A stretch of DNA of 64,000 bases from Neobacillus terrae (GTDB lineage: Bacteria; Bacillota; Bacilli; Bacillales; Cytobacillaceae): assembly GCF_011393025.1 (NCBI RefSeq), contig NZ_JAAOEO010000018.1, forward strand, positions 1-64,000, in the 5' to 3' direction. Position 1 is the first letter of the stretch, and every line of letters starts with the position of its first letter. Position numbers and translations under genes: made by a program. This document shows positions 7,080-15,557 of the stretch, in pieces. The notes beneath the pieces are model-generated. The model ran no database searches and was not told the DNA's origin. It was given only the letters and a program-made list of their open reading frames with translations.

Positions 7080-7501
7080 TAAGCCTCAACATACGCACGC
7101 AGCTTGTTCTCGACCATCGCTGCCCAGCCGTTTTCCATATTCCCCCGAACCGCAGTATGTGGAGCACCAAATTCGGTAACCTTGTTGACATCCCAGCCGG
7201 AATGGATCAACGTAAATTCCGTTCCTTCTTCTACCTCTAATAATTCAAAAGAAAGCGTCCAGTCTTTTCCCCATCGGAAAGAAAGAGTATTAGGCGGGTC
7301 TACCTTTGTCACCTTGCAGGGAGACATACCGAATTGGCCGGCATTTAAGTGAAATTCATGGCCTTCTACTGGCTGCATATCATTTGGCATAAACCAGGCT
7401 TCAAGTCCTTCTGAGGTTGCTACTGCATTCCAAACCTTTTGTATTGGGGCATTAAATCTAACCTTGCGAACGATATCTAATAGCTGAGCGTTATTTTCCA
7501 A
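7079..7501 (-). CDS. SRPBCC (AHSA1-type) domain protein
   Basis: The protein is about 140 aa with a START/SRPBCC fold: RKVRFNAPIQKVWNAVATSE at the N-terminus, then EAWFMPNDMQPVEGHEF, a GWDVNKVTEFG segment, and a long C-terminal helix GNMENGWAAMVENKLRAYV. The family binds hydrophobic ligands in a deep cavity or acts as an Hsp90-activator-like fold. The TTG at 7501 is chosen because AAAGGTGG lies 8 nt upstream; an alternative GTG start at 7513 would place the codon inside that site. It is co-transcribed with the ArsR repressor downstream and DUF3052 upstream. Confidence 0.85.
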   Translation of the reverse strand: MENNAQLLDIVRKVRFNAPIQKVWNAVATSEGLEAWFMPNDMQPVEGHEFHLNAGQFGMSPCKVTKVDPPNTLSFRWGKDWTLSFELLEVEEGTEFTLIHSGWDVNKVTEFGAPHTAVRGNMENGWAAMVENKLRAYVEA

Positions 7502-7518
7502 TTTAAAATCCACCTTTA

Positions 7519-7896
7519 TTATTTTTTGGTTTTTACTTTATCAGAGTGACGAAAACGAAGGGCTGACCATGTCTCGTCTACCGCCACGTTGCTTACTGGG
7601 CGATATGGCGTTTCTTCTTCGGCCAGCTTCCATAAAACGTCCCTATTAATATCCGTTTTAATTTTTGAACTTTTCTTAGGGTAGGTTACCCAGAAAAGCG
7701 CATCCTCTTTTAAAAAGGGAATCGTTGCAGCAAATAACTTTTTCACGTCTTCACTATTTAGGACAAATAGCTGAACAAAATCATATGTACCTTCAGGCTG
7801 TGTGTCCTCTTCAATGTCCAGGCTATACCCTTCCGGAGCATTTAGCACAAGGGCTCGTCCTTCTTTGTACCTCAGTTTTTTTAATAATTCTTCCAC
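7519..7896 (-). CDS. DUF3052-like protein
   Basis: The 125-aa protein has the features of DUF3052: KLRYKEGRALVLNAPEGY at the N-terminus, a central strand DALFWVTYPKKSSK and the final VAVDETWSALRFRH. The fold is thought to be a small alpha/beta domain and no activity is known. It is the first gene of the operon with the SRPBCC and ArsR genes, with a 17-nt gap to the next start. This trio arrangement recurs in Firmicutes and may form a ligand-responsive unit, which is inference. Confidence 0.8.
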   Translation of the reverse strand: MEELLKKLRYKEGRALVLNAPEGYSLDIEEDTQPEGTYDFVQLFVLNSEDVKKLFAATIPFLKEDALFWVTYPKKSSKIKTDINRDVLWKLAEEETPYRPVSNVAVDETWSALRFRHSDKVKTKK

Positions 7897-8120
7897 AAAA
7901 AAGCACTCCTTTGCACTTGAAAAACGAAACCATTTGGTTTCGTATTTAATTTAACTATAAAATACACATTAGTAAGAGTCAAGCCAATTTTAGTTTAAAA
8001 ATCATCTGACCCCTTTTTTAACTAAAAATCTCGTTTTGCAAAAAAATACTAGATGATGGAATCAAGTATAGATACTCCAAACATGGATTAAGGGCGAAAA
8101 GGTATATGAAAAAGTGTAAT

Positions 8121-8154
8121 AAAAAGCGCATTGGTTCAAACCAATGCGCTTTTT
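8121..8154. terminator. Strong bidirectional terminator
   Basis: AAAAAGCGCATTGG pairs perfectly with CCAATGCGCTTTTT around a 6-nt loop. It closes the minus-strand gene that ends at 8177. Nothing else is seen between 7897 and 8120. Confidence 0.88.
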
Positions 8155-8176
8155 GCCGGCTGAAAATTAATAAACT

Positions 8177-8554
8177 TTATGGGACAATACTTGGAGGCTT
8201 GCTGATTTCCTCGTCAAGCACCTTCAGCCCGCCAATAACTTCTAGGCCAGAACCGAATGAAACAAGCGCATCACCGGCAATGGCAATCTTTTGTTCCTGG
8301 ATTCGTTTGATTTTATCCGTTTCTTTAATTTGGCTTGAAACAGATACGGCCTCTAGGATTTGCCCAATCGTCCGTATCCAGGCACCTGTCAAAATTTGCT
8401 CTTCGCCACGAGTGTCCCCATCCTGCTGAACCTGTAAGAGACCTGTTAATCCTTTTACTTCAATTAATTGGCCAATAACTTGAATCCACAAGCCTAAGGC
8501 TACTTCCTTCTCGAGCTCTAATATAATATTTTCCTGATTGTATTCTCTTTCCAC
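8177..8554 (-). CDS. Repetitive hypothetical protein, DUF6944-like
   Basis: The 125-aa product is built of about three imperfect repeats of 30-35 residues centred on GLWIQVIGQLIEV, GAWIRTIGQILEA and GDALVSFGSGLEV, that is G-x-W-I-x-x-I-G-x-x-[IL]-E. This matches my recollection of the DUF6944 'repetitive protein' family of Bacillus, whose function is unknown. The helices are amphipathic rather than membrane-spanning. The start is GTG with GGAG 8 nt upstream. The gene is monocistronic, with a strong terminator. Confidence 0.7.
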   Translation of the reverse strand: MEREYNQENIILELEKEVALGLWIQVIGQLIEVKGLTGLLQVQQDGDTRGEEQILTGAWIRTIGQILEAVSVSSQIKETDKIKRIQEQKIAIAGDALVSFGSGLEVIGGLKVLDEEISKPPSIVP

Positions 8555-8613
8555 TCCATCAGCTCCAGAAGTATTTTTTCTATATGTTATGAAAAGGAAA
8601 AGTTATAGGGTGA

Positions 8614-9067
8614 TTATTTTCTTTCTTTACTTCGTTCTGCTGATGTGAACTTCAGTATTAAATAAAGAAGATACAATGCCCCGACATAAATAACGGAAGA
8701 ATATTGTATTTTCCTGCTCCCGTAATGCAATACCTTTACGATAACAGCAAACAACTCCAGTAGAGTGAGACCAATAGACATAGTTATTATGTATATCATT
8801 TTCTTAAGCTTAGAGCTGAACATAGGGAAGTAATTAAAGATGATTATCATCACAGAGGATTGTCCAAAAAGGCTTTCCAATCGCTAACTTCCATTTGGAA
8901 ATAATACAGTAGAATTCATATATCTCAAATCCAGGTAAACGTCCAAAATGCTACCTGCAAATAATGTAAACAATACTTTAAGAAGAATTTCTTGTAGTGT
9001 TCTTTTTGGCGATTAAAGATGCAATAATAAAAAAGGCAAGAACGGTTGCTGAAAAAATATAAATCAT
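8614..9067 (-). pseudogene. CBO0543-like membrane protein, frameshifted and nonsense-broken
   Basis: Reading the minus strand from an ATG at 9067 (AAGGGA upstream) gives MIYIFSATVLAFFIIASLIA, then a one-base frameshift in an A-rich run near 9001-9007. The next frame reads LQEILLKVLFTLFAGSILD, LRYMNSTVLFPNGS and a TAG near 8884, then LFGQSSVMIIIFNYFPMF through three further hydrophobic helices to the stop. The order of helices and the FPN...YFPMF text resemble the CBO0543 family of small multi-pass proteins. Two independent lesions make it a pseudogene. The surviving 88-codon C-terminal frame has no good start. Confidence 0.65.
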
Positions 9068-9095
9068 TAATGGTCCCTTCTTTTATTGACACCTT

Positions 9096-9281
9096 TTAGT
9101 TATTACGTAAAGCCTTTTCCCTCCAGTACATCTTTTCGCTCTCCGAAATTTTGCTGCAATTCATTCCAAAATCATATATGGCATAATTAATATCATTTAT
9201 TAAATCATCAGGAATTTCACATTGGAGTTTGGTTTGAATATGGTAGATTAATTTGTTTGAGTAAGGCAAATGGCTTAACAA
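9096..9281 (-). CDS. Hypothetical protein (61 aa)
   Basis: No family is recognised. This is a 61-residue soluble protein, probably helical (DDLINDINYAIYDFGMN, SESEKMYWREKALRNN). It starts with TTG, and AGGGG lies 8 nt upstream. There is no obvious partner; the decayed CBO0543-like gene lies just downstream on the same strand. Confidence 0.5.
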   Translation of the reverse strand: MLSHLPYSNKLIYHIQTKLQCEIPDDLINDINYAIYDFGMNCSKISESEKMYWREKALRNN

Positions 9282-9381
9282 AGGAAATTCCCCTTTTCTT
9301 CATTCAGAGTTCTTCTCTTAGTTTTGCCAAAAAAAATCATTCTTAAAATGTACATAAAAAAACAATCATTAAAAACAAGCG

Positions 9382-9954
9382 TTATTTTGGCTCGTTTTCA
9401 ATGATTTTAATGAGTTCTTTCCACTCAGTGATTCGCGGTAAATCCTTATGGCGATTATATGATTGATCCTTTAAAAATACCTGGGTTGATTCGTTCAGAA
9501 TGGTTTCCAGAATTTCTGGCTTATCATCAAAATAATAATCTAGTTGTAGTGTTTGTATGATTGCGGCCTTTTCGTTGTCTTCCATTCCATAGAAAAACCG
9601 TTCATCCTGTACCGGGAAACCATTCTTTTTCATCCATTCCCTTGTCTGTTCTCCATGTTCCTTTGGTCTGGCGGTGATATAGAATATTTCATGGCCTTGA
9701 TTGCTAAGATTCTGAAGTGTTTCAACTGCCAATGGATAAGGAGGACAATTCGTATAATAAATTTCATTCAATGAATTATTCCACATTTCTTTTCCTTGTT
9801 CGTTCGTTAAGCCAAAGGGTTCATGGATAAATACCTTCTTTAACTCCTGAAAAGCCTGAATTGGAACATTGCGATTCAGCTTTTTGTTGTATAGGTGAAA
9901 CGCATGCTCCCGCAGGTTAATTAACGTGTCATCAATATCAAAACCGAATTTCAT
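9382..9954 (-). CDS. HAD-family nucleotidase/phosphatase (YqfW-like)
   Basis: The 190-aa HAD enzyme shows motif I DIDDTL at residues 6-11, motif II ITAR near 95, and motif III/IV KAAIIQTLQLDYYFDDKPE near 128-146. It belongs with the NT5C-type 5'-nucleotidases such as B. subtilis YqfW. The start at 9954 is chosen because GAGGAG from the end of ribD lies 7 nt upstream and the ATG comes right after the ribD stop, so it is the last gene of ribA-ribD. The position fits a phosphatase for 5-amino-6-ribitylaminouracil phosphate, the step that HAD enzymes do in riboflavin synthesis. That assignment is inference from context. Confidence 0.82.
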   Translation of the reverse strand: MKFGFDIDDTLINLREHAFHLYNKKLNRNVPIQAFQELKKVFIHEPFGLTNEQGKEMWNNSLNEIYYTNCPPYPLAVETLQNLSNQGHEIFYITARPKEHGEQTREWMKKNGFPVQDERFFYGMEDNEKAAIIQTLQLDYYFDDKPEILETILNESTQVFLKDQSYNRHKDLPRITEWKELIKIIENEPK

Positions 9955-9955
9955 T

Positions 9956-11068
9956 TTAAATCTCCTCTTTGGGGTAAACAGGGTAACCAGGGTAACCAGT
10001 AAATTTAAAGTCTTTCCCGATTTTAACAAAATCAGTGTCAGTCAGCTCTACAGCGTCCCGCATTTTTTCAATTCCCATTCCTTCAAGAAAAGTAGGTGCA
10101 AGTTTTCCCCCAATTAATTTAGGCGCAAAATAGAGGACAATCTTATCAATAACCTTGCTTTCCAGGAAAGAGGCATTGACAGTGCCACCGCCTTCTATCA
10201 GTAAGGAGGAAACAAGATTTTCACCTAATATCTGTACCACTTCATTAGGATTGATTATCCCTGACCCGGAAGTTTGGATTACTTTTATTCCAAGAGATGC
10301 TAAGATTTTTTTCTTCTCCCTATCATACTCACTGCCAGTAAAGATCCAGGTGTCAGCTTCTTTATCGGTAATAACCTTGGAGTCCAATGGGATTTTTAAA
10401 GTTGTGTCCAATACGATCCTTAAAGGATTGCGTCCATGGGGAATACGAGTAGTCAAAGATGGGTTATCTGCTATAACAGTATTAACACCAACGAGAATGG
10501 CCATATTCTCATTTCTTAAATGGTGGACATCCAATCGGGCTGCTTCAGAAGTTATCCATTTGCTTTCATTCGTATGAGTAGCAATTTTTCCGTCGAGACT
10601 TATACCAGATTTAAGAGTGACAAAGGGTTTTTTTTCAACAATAAACTTATTGAATACCTCGTTCATTTTCCTTGACTCTTCGTCACGCACACCAACAATG
10701 ACTTCAATCCCTGCTTCTTCAAGGATTTTAACACCATTCCCCGAAACTACTGGATTGGGATCGAGTGTTGCAATCACTACTCTTTTTAATCCTGCTTCGA
10801 CAATAGCAACAGCACAAGGCCCTGTTCTTCCATGATGGGAACATGGCTCAAGTGTTACATAGATAGTTCCTCCTTTTGCTTTGTCCCCCGCCATTCTTAG
10901 TGCATGGATCTCTGCATGAGGCTCGCCAGCCTTTAAATGGGCACCAATGCCAACGACCCGGTTATCATTTACTATAACAGAGCCGACCAGCGGATTAGGA
11001 TCCGTCTGGCCTTTCATTGCTTTGGCATTTTGCAATGCTAAATCCATATAAAACTCATGGTTAGTCAT
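9956..11068 (-). CDS. ribD: Bifunctional riboflavin deaminase/reductase RibD
   Basis: RibD deaminates 2,5-diamino-6-ribosylamino-pyrimidinone phosphate and then reduces the ribosyl chain with NADPH. The N-terminal deaminase domain (1-145) carries the zinc site HAE (51-53) and PC-x8-GPC (75-85). The C-terminal reductase domain (about 150-360) starts TLKSGISLDGKIA and includes IEGGG near 290. The length of 370 aa is normal. It overlaps the end of ribA by 8 nt. Unlike the main rib operon of Bacillus, no ribE or ribH follows, so this cassette should stop at 5-amino-6-ribitylaminouracil. Confidence 0.93.
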   Translation of the reverse strand: MTNHEFYMDLALQNAKAMKGQTDPNPLVGSVIVNDNRVVGIGAHLKAGEPHAEIHALRMAGDKAKGGTIYVTLEPCSHHGRTGPCAVAIVEAGLKRVVIATLDPNPVVSGNGVKILEEAGIEVIVGVRDEESRKMNEVFNKFIVEKKPFVTLKSGISLDGKIATHTNESKWITSEAARLDVHHLRNENMAILVGVNTVIADNPSLTTRIPHGRNPLRIVLDTTLKIPLDSKVITDKEADTWIFTGSEYDREKKKILASLGIKVIQTSGSGIINPNEVVQILGENLVSSLLIEGGGTVNASFLESKVIDKIVLYFAPKLIGGKLAPTFLEGMGIEKMRDAVELTDTDFVKIGKDFKFTGYPGYPVYPKEEI

Positions 11069-11819
11069 TTGGACAAGTCCCTTCAGTTTTTAAATGGCCG
11101 GATTTGTTTATCTTTGTCTGAAGATATTTTTCGTTAAACTCTGATATATCTCCCCATAGTGGAACCCTTCCGCTAACAGGCAAACCTGCAGTTTTCAAGG
11201 CATTCATCTTTTTCGGATTGTTTGTAATTAGGGTTACTGGTTTGCTGCGCAAAGATTTTAATACATCAATTGCATCACTATAGTTTCTTGAATCATCCAC
11301 AAAACCAAGGCCTTCATTAGCCTCAACGGTATCATAACCGTTTTCCTGAAGAATATATGCCATAGCTTTGCTGAATAATCCAATTCCCCGGCCTTCATGG
11401 TTTGCTAAGTAAAATAGAGCACCATTACCATGCTCGACAATCATTTTCATGGACTGTTTTAATTGAAATCCACAATCACAGCGTTTGCTTCCGAAAATAT
11501 CACCGGTGTGGCAAATGGAATGCATTCGGATCATTGCATCTTCCGCATATTCAAAATCCCCGTATACAAGAACACTGGATTGCTGAAATTCTGCCAGATT
11601 GGAAGAGGATAATCTATCTATTACTTGATCGAAATCTTCTGTAACTTCATCACAATTCAGCCAGCAATACCATTGAAACACAACCGTCTCACCATATAAA
11701 TTAACCGGAAGGCGGATAGGACCAACTATATAGATACCTCCTTCTTCCTTTTTAATTAATTTGATTTTATCTTCTAAAACGCTAAGAACCTTTGAGCTTA
11801 ATTCCGCCTGGCTCATCAT
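11061..11819 (-). CDS. ribA: GTP cyclohydrolase II RibA (stand-alone)
   Basis: The enzyme converts GTP to the first riboflavin intermediate with release of formate and pyrophosphate. The zinc ligands are C103, C114 and C116 in ICHTGDIFGSKRCDCG, which matches the Cx10CxC spacing. GRGIGL follows near 146, and the C-terminal catalytic part contains RSKPVTLITNNPKK. At 252 aa it is a RibA domain alone, without the RibB (DHBP synthase) fusion usual in Bacillus. The N-terminal 80 residues are more divergent. AAGGGGG precedes two adjacent ATG codons. DoxX lies 21 nt upstream. Confidence 0.9.
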   Translation of the reverse strand: MMSQAELSSKVLSVLEDKIKLIKKEEGGIYIVGPIRLPVNLYGETVVFQWYCWLNCDEVTEDFDQVIDRLSSSNLAEFQQSSVLVYGDFEYAEDAMIRMHSICHTGDIFGSKRCDCGFQLKQSMKMIVEHGNGALFYLANHEGRGIGLFSKAMAYILQENGYDTVEANEGLGFVDDSRNYSDAIDVLKSLRSKPVTLITNNPKKMNALKTAGLPVSGRVPLWGDISEFNEKYLQTKINKSGHLKTEGTCPND

Positions 11820-11840
11820 AAATCCCCCTTGTTCCCCTTT

Positions 11841-12263
11841 TTAAACAGCTTTAGTTTCCTTTGTTGAATTAAATAGCATCCGGTCAATAGAATAGAAAGT
11901 ACTTCCATTAATACCAAGATAAAGAGCAATGGCTATAAATGCTAAATCCAGCTCGTACCCTGCCATTTTTCCATTGCCTAATAAACCGACAGCAAGCTTT
12001 ACCTTTAGTATAGCCCCAATCATCAGTAAAACAAATACAGAAGAAATTATACGGGTTCCAAGACCAAGAATTAAAGCGAAACCTCCAAGGATTTCAATGA
12101 CAGCTATAACATAAGCCATGAATCCTGGAATTCCCATGCTGCTAAACCAGCCAACGATATTTTCTATCCCTCCTTGAAATTTTGCAAAGCCATGTATAAA
12201 AAATAATGCACCCAATGTTAATCGTAATATTAGAGCTCCTATTTCCTGTTTATTTAACAACAT
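11841..12263 (-). CDS. DoxX-family membrane protein
   Basis: The 140-aa protein has four predicted membrane helices and the DoxX signature ILRLTLGALFFIHGFAKFQG near residues 12-31, then VIEILGGFALILGL. DoxX proteins (MhqP, CatD in B. subtilis) are quinone-stress-linked integral membrane proteins; CatD pairs with the catechol dioxygenase CatE. Here it heads DoxX-ribA-ribD-HAD, just downstream of a ring-cleavage operon, and has its own putative MhqR-like operator and promoter at about 12290-12330. Confidence 0.88.
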   Translation of the reverse strand: MLLNKQEIGALILRLTLGALFFIHGFAKFQGGIENIVGWFSSMGIPGFMAYVIAVIEILGGFALILGLGTRIISSVFVLLMIGAILKVKLAVGLLGNGKMAGYELDLAFIAIALYLGINGSTFYSIDRMLFNSTKETKAV

Positions 12264-12296
12264 ATGTTCCTCCTATGATAAATGCCTCAGTTTTAA

Positions 12297-12316
12297 TTAT
12301 TCTTAATTCGAGATAA
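12297..12316. promoter_or_regulatory. Possible MhqR-type operator before DoxX
   Basis: TTATTCTTAA next to TTCGAGATAA is an imperfect 10-10 inverted repeat. Its right half is identical to the half-site in the mhqOP-like operators near 23.95 kb. On the minus strand it lies within a promoter-like TTGTCT ... AATAAT arrangement, where a repressor would block transcription of DoxX-ribA-ribD. The left half is degenerate. Confidence 0.5.
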
Positions 12317-12332
12317 CAGACAATTGGTTTTC

Positions 12333-12521
12333 CTAATTTTTTTCATTAATTGGAACACCGCCAACACCCCAATTTTCTTCAGGTACCTCGGTTAATATTA
12401 CTCTTACAGCCTCAGGTGGGCTGCCCAGCGTTCTTGAAATAGTATCGGTTATTTCTGAAATGAGTTGTTTTTTTAACTCGGGTGATCTTCCTTTAAGCAT
12501 TTGAACCTGGATAATCGGCAT
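12333..12521 (-). CDS. 4-oxalocrotonate tautomerase family protein
   Basis: The 62-aa protein has the catalytic Pro-1 after Met removal (MPIIQVQMLKGRSPELK) and the basic residue R11/R12 region of the 4-OT family. These small hexameric enzymes ketonise 2-hydroxymuconate-type dienols in aromatic meta-cleavage pathways. It is the last gene of the operon with hydrolase, dioxygenase and hydratase/decarboxylase genes, exactly where the pathway would need it. It lies 13 nt after the preceding stop. Confidence 0.9.
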   Translation of the reverse strand: MPIIQVQMLKGRSPELKKQLISEITDTISRTLGSPPEAVRVILTEVPEENWGVGGVPINEKN

Positions 12522-12534
12522 AATTATTCGCTCC

Positions 12535-13308
12535 TCATGATTTTACACTGAGTTTCATTCTGCCCAGCTTTTCAAAATTTGCTATTAAATTATCTCCAAT
12601 CGATACCGGTACTGCTTCTGTAATTCCTCCGGTCAGCACAATCATTCCAGGTTCCACTGACTCTCCGACAGAATGCAGCATTTGGACGAGCTTAACGACC
12701 GAACGTACGGGATTTCCTAAAACCGCTGAACCTCTTCCAATCTGAACGGTTTTTCCGTTTAACTCCATACTTACCTCAAGCTGATCTAATTGGAACTCGG
12801 TGGGAGAATAAATGTTTTTCGAGAGTATAAATCTTGAACTTGAAGCATTATCAGCGACAACATCGACCAGATTGAAGGAAAAATCCCTGTAACGGCTGTC
12901 AATAACCTCTAAAGCAGGAGCAATCCCTATTGTAGCCTTCCAAACCTTTTCTTCTGTTATATCAGCACCTTCAAGATGCTGATTAATGAAAAAAGCAAAT
13001 TCCGGCTCCACCCGTGGATGAATCAAGCCTTTTAAGTTCAATAAGGGACTGTTTATCTCCATTGATTTTAGCAGCCTTCCATATATAGGTTCACTAATTC
13101 CTACAGACTGCTGCTTGGCTAAACTGGTCAGGCCCATTTTCCATGCTGTTAAGTGGTCGCCGGCCAGGAGATCCTTTTGTATATTTATTTTTTGAATCTC
13201 ATAAGAATTTTCGGGTGTGAGACCGGTATATCGTTCTGTTAGTTTTTCTAATTCCTCACCGTTTTTTTGATGCTGATAAAGTTCATCTGCTATCTCGTTT
13301 AAATTCAT
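12535..13308 (-). CDS. 2-oxo-3-hexenedioate decarboxylase / 2-oxopent-4-enoate hydratase family
   Basis: The roughly 257-aa protein belongs to the DmpE/DmpH/XylI/XylJ family of metal-dependent hydratases and decarboxylases of meta-cleavage pathways. Typical blocks are LTPENSYEIQ near 30, AWKMGLTS near 55, HPRVEPEFAFFI near 95 with the metal-binding acids, and VLTGGITEAVPV near 232. The decarboxylase and hydratase cannot be separated by eye. The start at 13308 is chosen because CGGAG lies 7 nt upstream, after the dioxygenase stop; the longer frame overlaps that gene. Confidence 0.85.
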   Translation of the reverse strand: MNLNEIADELYQHQKNGEELEKLTERYTGLTPENSYEIQKINIQKDLLAGDHLTAWKMGLTSLAKQQSVGISEPIYGRLLKSMEINSPLLNLKGLIHPRVEPEFAFFINQHLEGADITEEKVWKATIGIAPALEVIDSRYRDFSFNLVDVVADNASSSRFILSKNIYSPTEFQLDQLEVSMELNGKTVQIGRGSAVLGNPVRSVVKLVQMLHSVGESVEPGMIVLTGGITEAVPVSIGDNLIANFEKLGRMKLSVKS

Positions 13309-13331
13309 CACTTTACTCCGTTTTCTGTTTT

Positions 13332-14111
13332 TCATCCAAAAAGCCAAACACTGTGGCTTAAGTTCCCATAGCGGTAGCTTCGATGAAGCAAAGTCGCTTT
13401 TTGAGAATCATCTGCTGCACCCATAGCATAGAAAATCGGAATAAAATGCTCTCTGCCATATTGAGGTACCGCGTATTCAGCAAAAGGTGCAAGTGTATCG
13501 TAATCAAATAATGCTTCAGTATCCCATTCACCTAAACTGCTTGATAACCAATTTTCAAATTCCTCTGCCCAGGGGTCAACCTGCCCATTATCAGCCCAAT
13601 TTAAAATTCTTAAATTATGGACAGTTCCTCCGCTGGCAATAATTAAAACATCGTTTGCTCGGAGGTCTGATAATGATTTTCCAATTTGATATTGTTCTGC
13701 TGGTGTAAGGCTCGGATTAACTGACATGCTTATAACAGGAATATCTGCATTGGGATATAGCAAGCGTAATACCACCCATGCACCATGATCAAGCCCTCTA
13801 TTCGTATCTATATCGTATGGAATGTTATTTTCAGTAAATAAATTAATAATTTCTTCTGTTATGTGCTCATTTCCTTTAGCAGGATATTTTATGGAATTTA
13901 AAGCCGGATCAAACCCGCCAAAGTCGTAAATAGTACTATACTCATCTACCTTGCTGACCTTCTGCACAGGAGATTCCCAATGGGCTGAAAACAAAACAAT
14001 CGCTTTAGGACGAGGCAATGTTTTTCCTAATTGATTTAAAAATTGTGTGTATTCGTTATTTTCAATTGCAAGCATGGGTGCACCATGTGCAATAAATAAA
14101 GATGGCATCAT
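13332..14111 (-). CDS. Class III extradiol ring-cleavage dioxygenase (LigB/DODA type)
   Basis: The 259-aa non-heme Fe(II) dioxygenase cleaves catecholic rings. The metal and catalytic histidines are visible: H9 in IAHGAP, H44 in FSAHWES, H109 in GLDHGAW and H165 in GGTVHNL. The length and order match the DODA/YgiD group, in which 4,5-DOPA or small catechols are substrates. The operon also encodes an esterase, a hydratase/decarboxylase and a tautomerase, a compact meta-cleavage set for detoxifying or using catechols or hydroquinones. Confidence 0.92.
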   Translation of the reverse strand: MMPSLFIAHGAPMLAIENNEYTQFLNQLGKTLPRPKAIVLFSAHWESPVQKVSKVDEYSTIYDFGGFDPALNSIKYPAKGNEHITEEIINLFTENNIPYDIDTNRGLDHGAWVVLRLLYPNADIPVISMSVNPSLTPAEQYQIGKSLSDLRANDVLIIASGGTVHNLRILNWADNGQVDPWAEEFENWLSSSLGEWDTEALFDYDTLAPFAEYAVPQYGREHFIPIFYAMGAADDSQKATLLHRSYRYGNLSHSVWLFG

Positions 14112-14135
14112 TTTTCTTCACTCCTTAATTAACTT

Positions 14136-14780
14136 TTAATTATTTAGATTATTTTTTAACCATTTATGAAAATCGCAATAATTTTCTTCGGAAACAGTGT
14201 GTGGTTCCGGATAAGCTTTGAAAGTAACAGGAATCCCGAGCTTTTTAAAAAACTCAGCATTCTCCTTTCCCCAATCAAATGGCAGTACCTGATCAAATTC
14301 ACCATGAGATATAAATGCCTCTAAATTATGTCCAGTATGAATTGGATACTCCTCTTTAACAAATGCTGGAATATATCCGCTTAGTGCTATTATCCCCTTT
14401 ATCTTATCTCCTAAAGTTAATCCTAGGGTCATTGAAACAATGGCTCCCTGACTAAAGCCCATTAGGTATATTTGGCTCTGATCGAGTGGATACTCTTCAC
14501 AGGCGTAATCTATAAAGCTTTTTAACTTTAAAATTGCTTCATCAAAAACGTCTCTATGCGGCTTTCCATAGCCTTCAATCGTAAAGTAAGCGAAGCCTGG
14601 CGGCTGGCTAAGGTGGCCTCTTACACTAAAAATATAAAAAGATTCTTCCAGTCCATTGACCAAAGAAATCATATTTTTTTCATTACTTCCAATTCCATGC
14701 ATCACAAACAATGCCGGATATTTTTTTCCTGGAATTATTTTTTCAGGATGTGAAAGTTCATATATCATTGGTGCTTTCAT
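14136..14780 (-). CDS. Alpha/beta-hydrolase, phospholipase/carboxylesterase type (MhqD-like)
   Basis: The 214-aa serine hydrolase has nucleophile S110 in GFSQGA, the acid D163 in HGEFDQVLP and H194 in PEPHTVS, with an oxyanion region VMHGIGSNEKN near 27-37. It resembles MhqD of B. subtilis, an esterase in the hydroquinone-responsive regulon, and the dienelactone-hydrolase-like carboxylesterases. It is the first gene of the ring-cleavage operon. The promoter region is shared with the divergent XRE-cupin regulator. Confidence 0.85.
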   Translation of the reverse strand: MKAPMIYELSHPEKIIPGKKYPALFVMHGIGSNEKNMISLVNGLEESFYIFSVRGHLSQPPGFAYFTIEGYGKPHRDVFDEAILKLKSFIDYACEEYPLDQSQIYLMGFSQGAIVSMTLGLTLGDKIKGIIALSGYIPAFVKEEYPIHTGHNLEAFISHGEFDQVLPFDWGKENAEFFKKLGIPVTFKAYPEPHTVSEENYCDFHKWLKNNLNN

Positions 14781-14887
14781 TAAATCAGCCCCTTTTAAAA
14801 ATTTAACCTACATACAAATGTTTCATATTAAAAAACCTTTAATAGGTTTTGTTTACTAATATGAATCTTTGTTTTCTATATAATATC

Positions 14888-14897
14888 AACTATAGTT
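14888..14897. promoter_or_regulatory. Palindrome in the divergent promoter region
   Basis: AACTATAGTT is a perfect 10-bp palindrome, midway between the divergent hydrolase and XRE-cupin genes. On the minus strand it overlaps TTGATA, a plausible -35 box of the catabolic operon. It is a candidate operator for the adjacent regulator. Confidence 0.4.
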
Positions 14898-14966
14898 ATG
14901 GAAAGTCAATTATTTTTTTGTTAATATGTAATTAAGTTTACTTTTAGGAAACCTCGAGGTGATAAA

Positions 14967-15500
14967 ATGGATATCGGTTCCAAAATCCGTACTATTAGAA
15001 ATCGAAAAAAAATTACCATTGCCCAAATGTGTGAAGGAACGGGATTATCAAAGGGTTTTATAAGTAATGTGGAAAACAATAACACTTCTCCATCTATTAA
15101 TACGCTGCAAACCATTGCCCAATTTTTAAATGTGCCACTTCCCTATCTTTTGCTTGCGAAGGATCAGCATATGAGTGTGATTAGAAAGAACGAAAGGCAA
15201 ATTACCACAGTGGAATGCACCGATTTGACGGTTCAGCATCTTGCTTCCCGAAGCGGATTAAGTATTAGGCTTGTTGAATTTCCTCCAGGCACATCCACTG
15301 GTGAACTTAATGCACATGAAGGGGAAGAATGCCATCTGGTATTGCAGGGAAAAGTACTGGCTGAACAGGGTGAAGAATCCTTCATTCTCGAGGCAGGCGA
15401 CACCTTCAGTTGGAGCGCTAGTGTACCCCACTTTGTAAAAAATGTCGGAGATGAAATGGCTAAGATCTTAATCGCTGTATATAAAGAAAATCTTGAATAG
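14967..15500 (+). CDS. XRE-family regulator with C-terminal cupin domain
   Basis: The 177-aa protein has an HTH_3 domain at residues 5-60 (IRTIRNRKKITIAQMCEGTG, GLSKGFISNVENNNTSPSI) and a small-molecule-binding cupin at about 105-172 (LNAHEGEECHLVLQGK, EAGDTFSWSASVPHFVKN). Members such as PuuR bind catabolic substrates through the cupin and repress an adjacent operon. GAGGTGAT lies 3-4 nt before the ATG. It is transcribed divergently from the ring-cleavage operon, so it is the likely local regulator. The histidines E-x-C-H and P-H could hold a metal. Confidence 0.9.
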   Translation: MDIGSKIRTIRNRKKITIAQMCEGTGLSKGFISNVENNNTSPSINTLQTIAQFLNVPLPYLLLAKDQHMSVIRKNERQITTVECTDLTVQHLASRSGLSIRLVEFPPGTSTGELNAHEGEECHLVLQGKVLAEQGEESFILEAGDTFSWSASVPHFVKNVGDEMAKILIAVYKENLE

Positions 15501-15557
15501 ATAAAGGACCATATTAATAAAAGGCCTTTTCTCTCTTAATTATTTGCCTTTTCTCTT

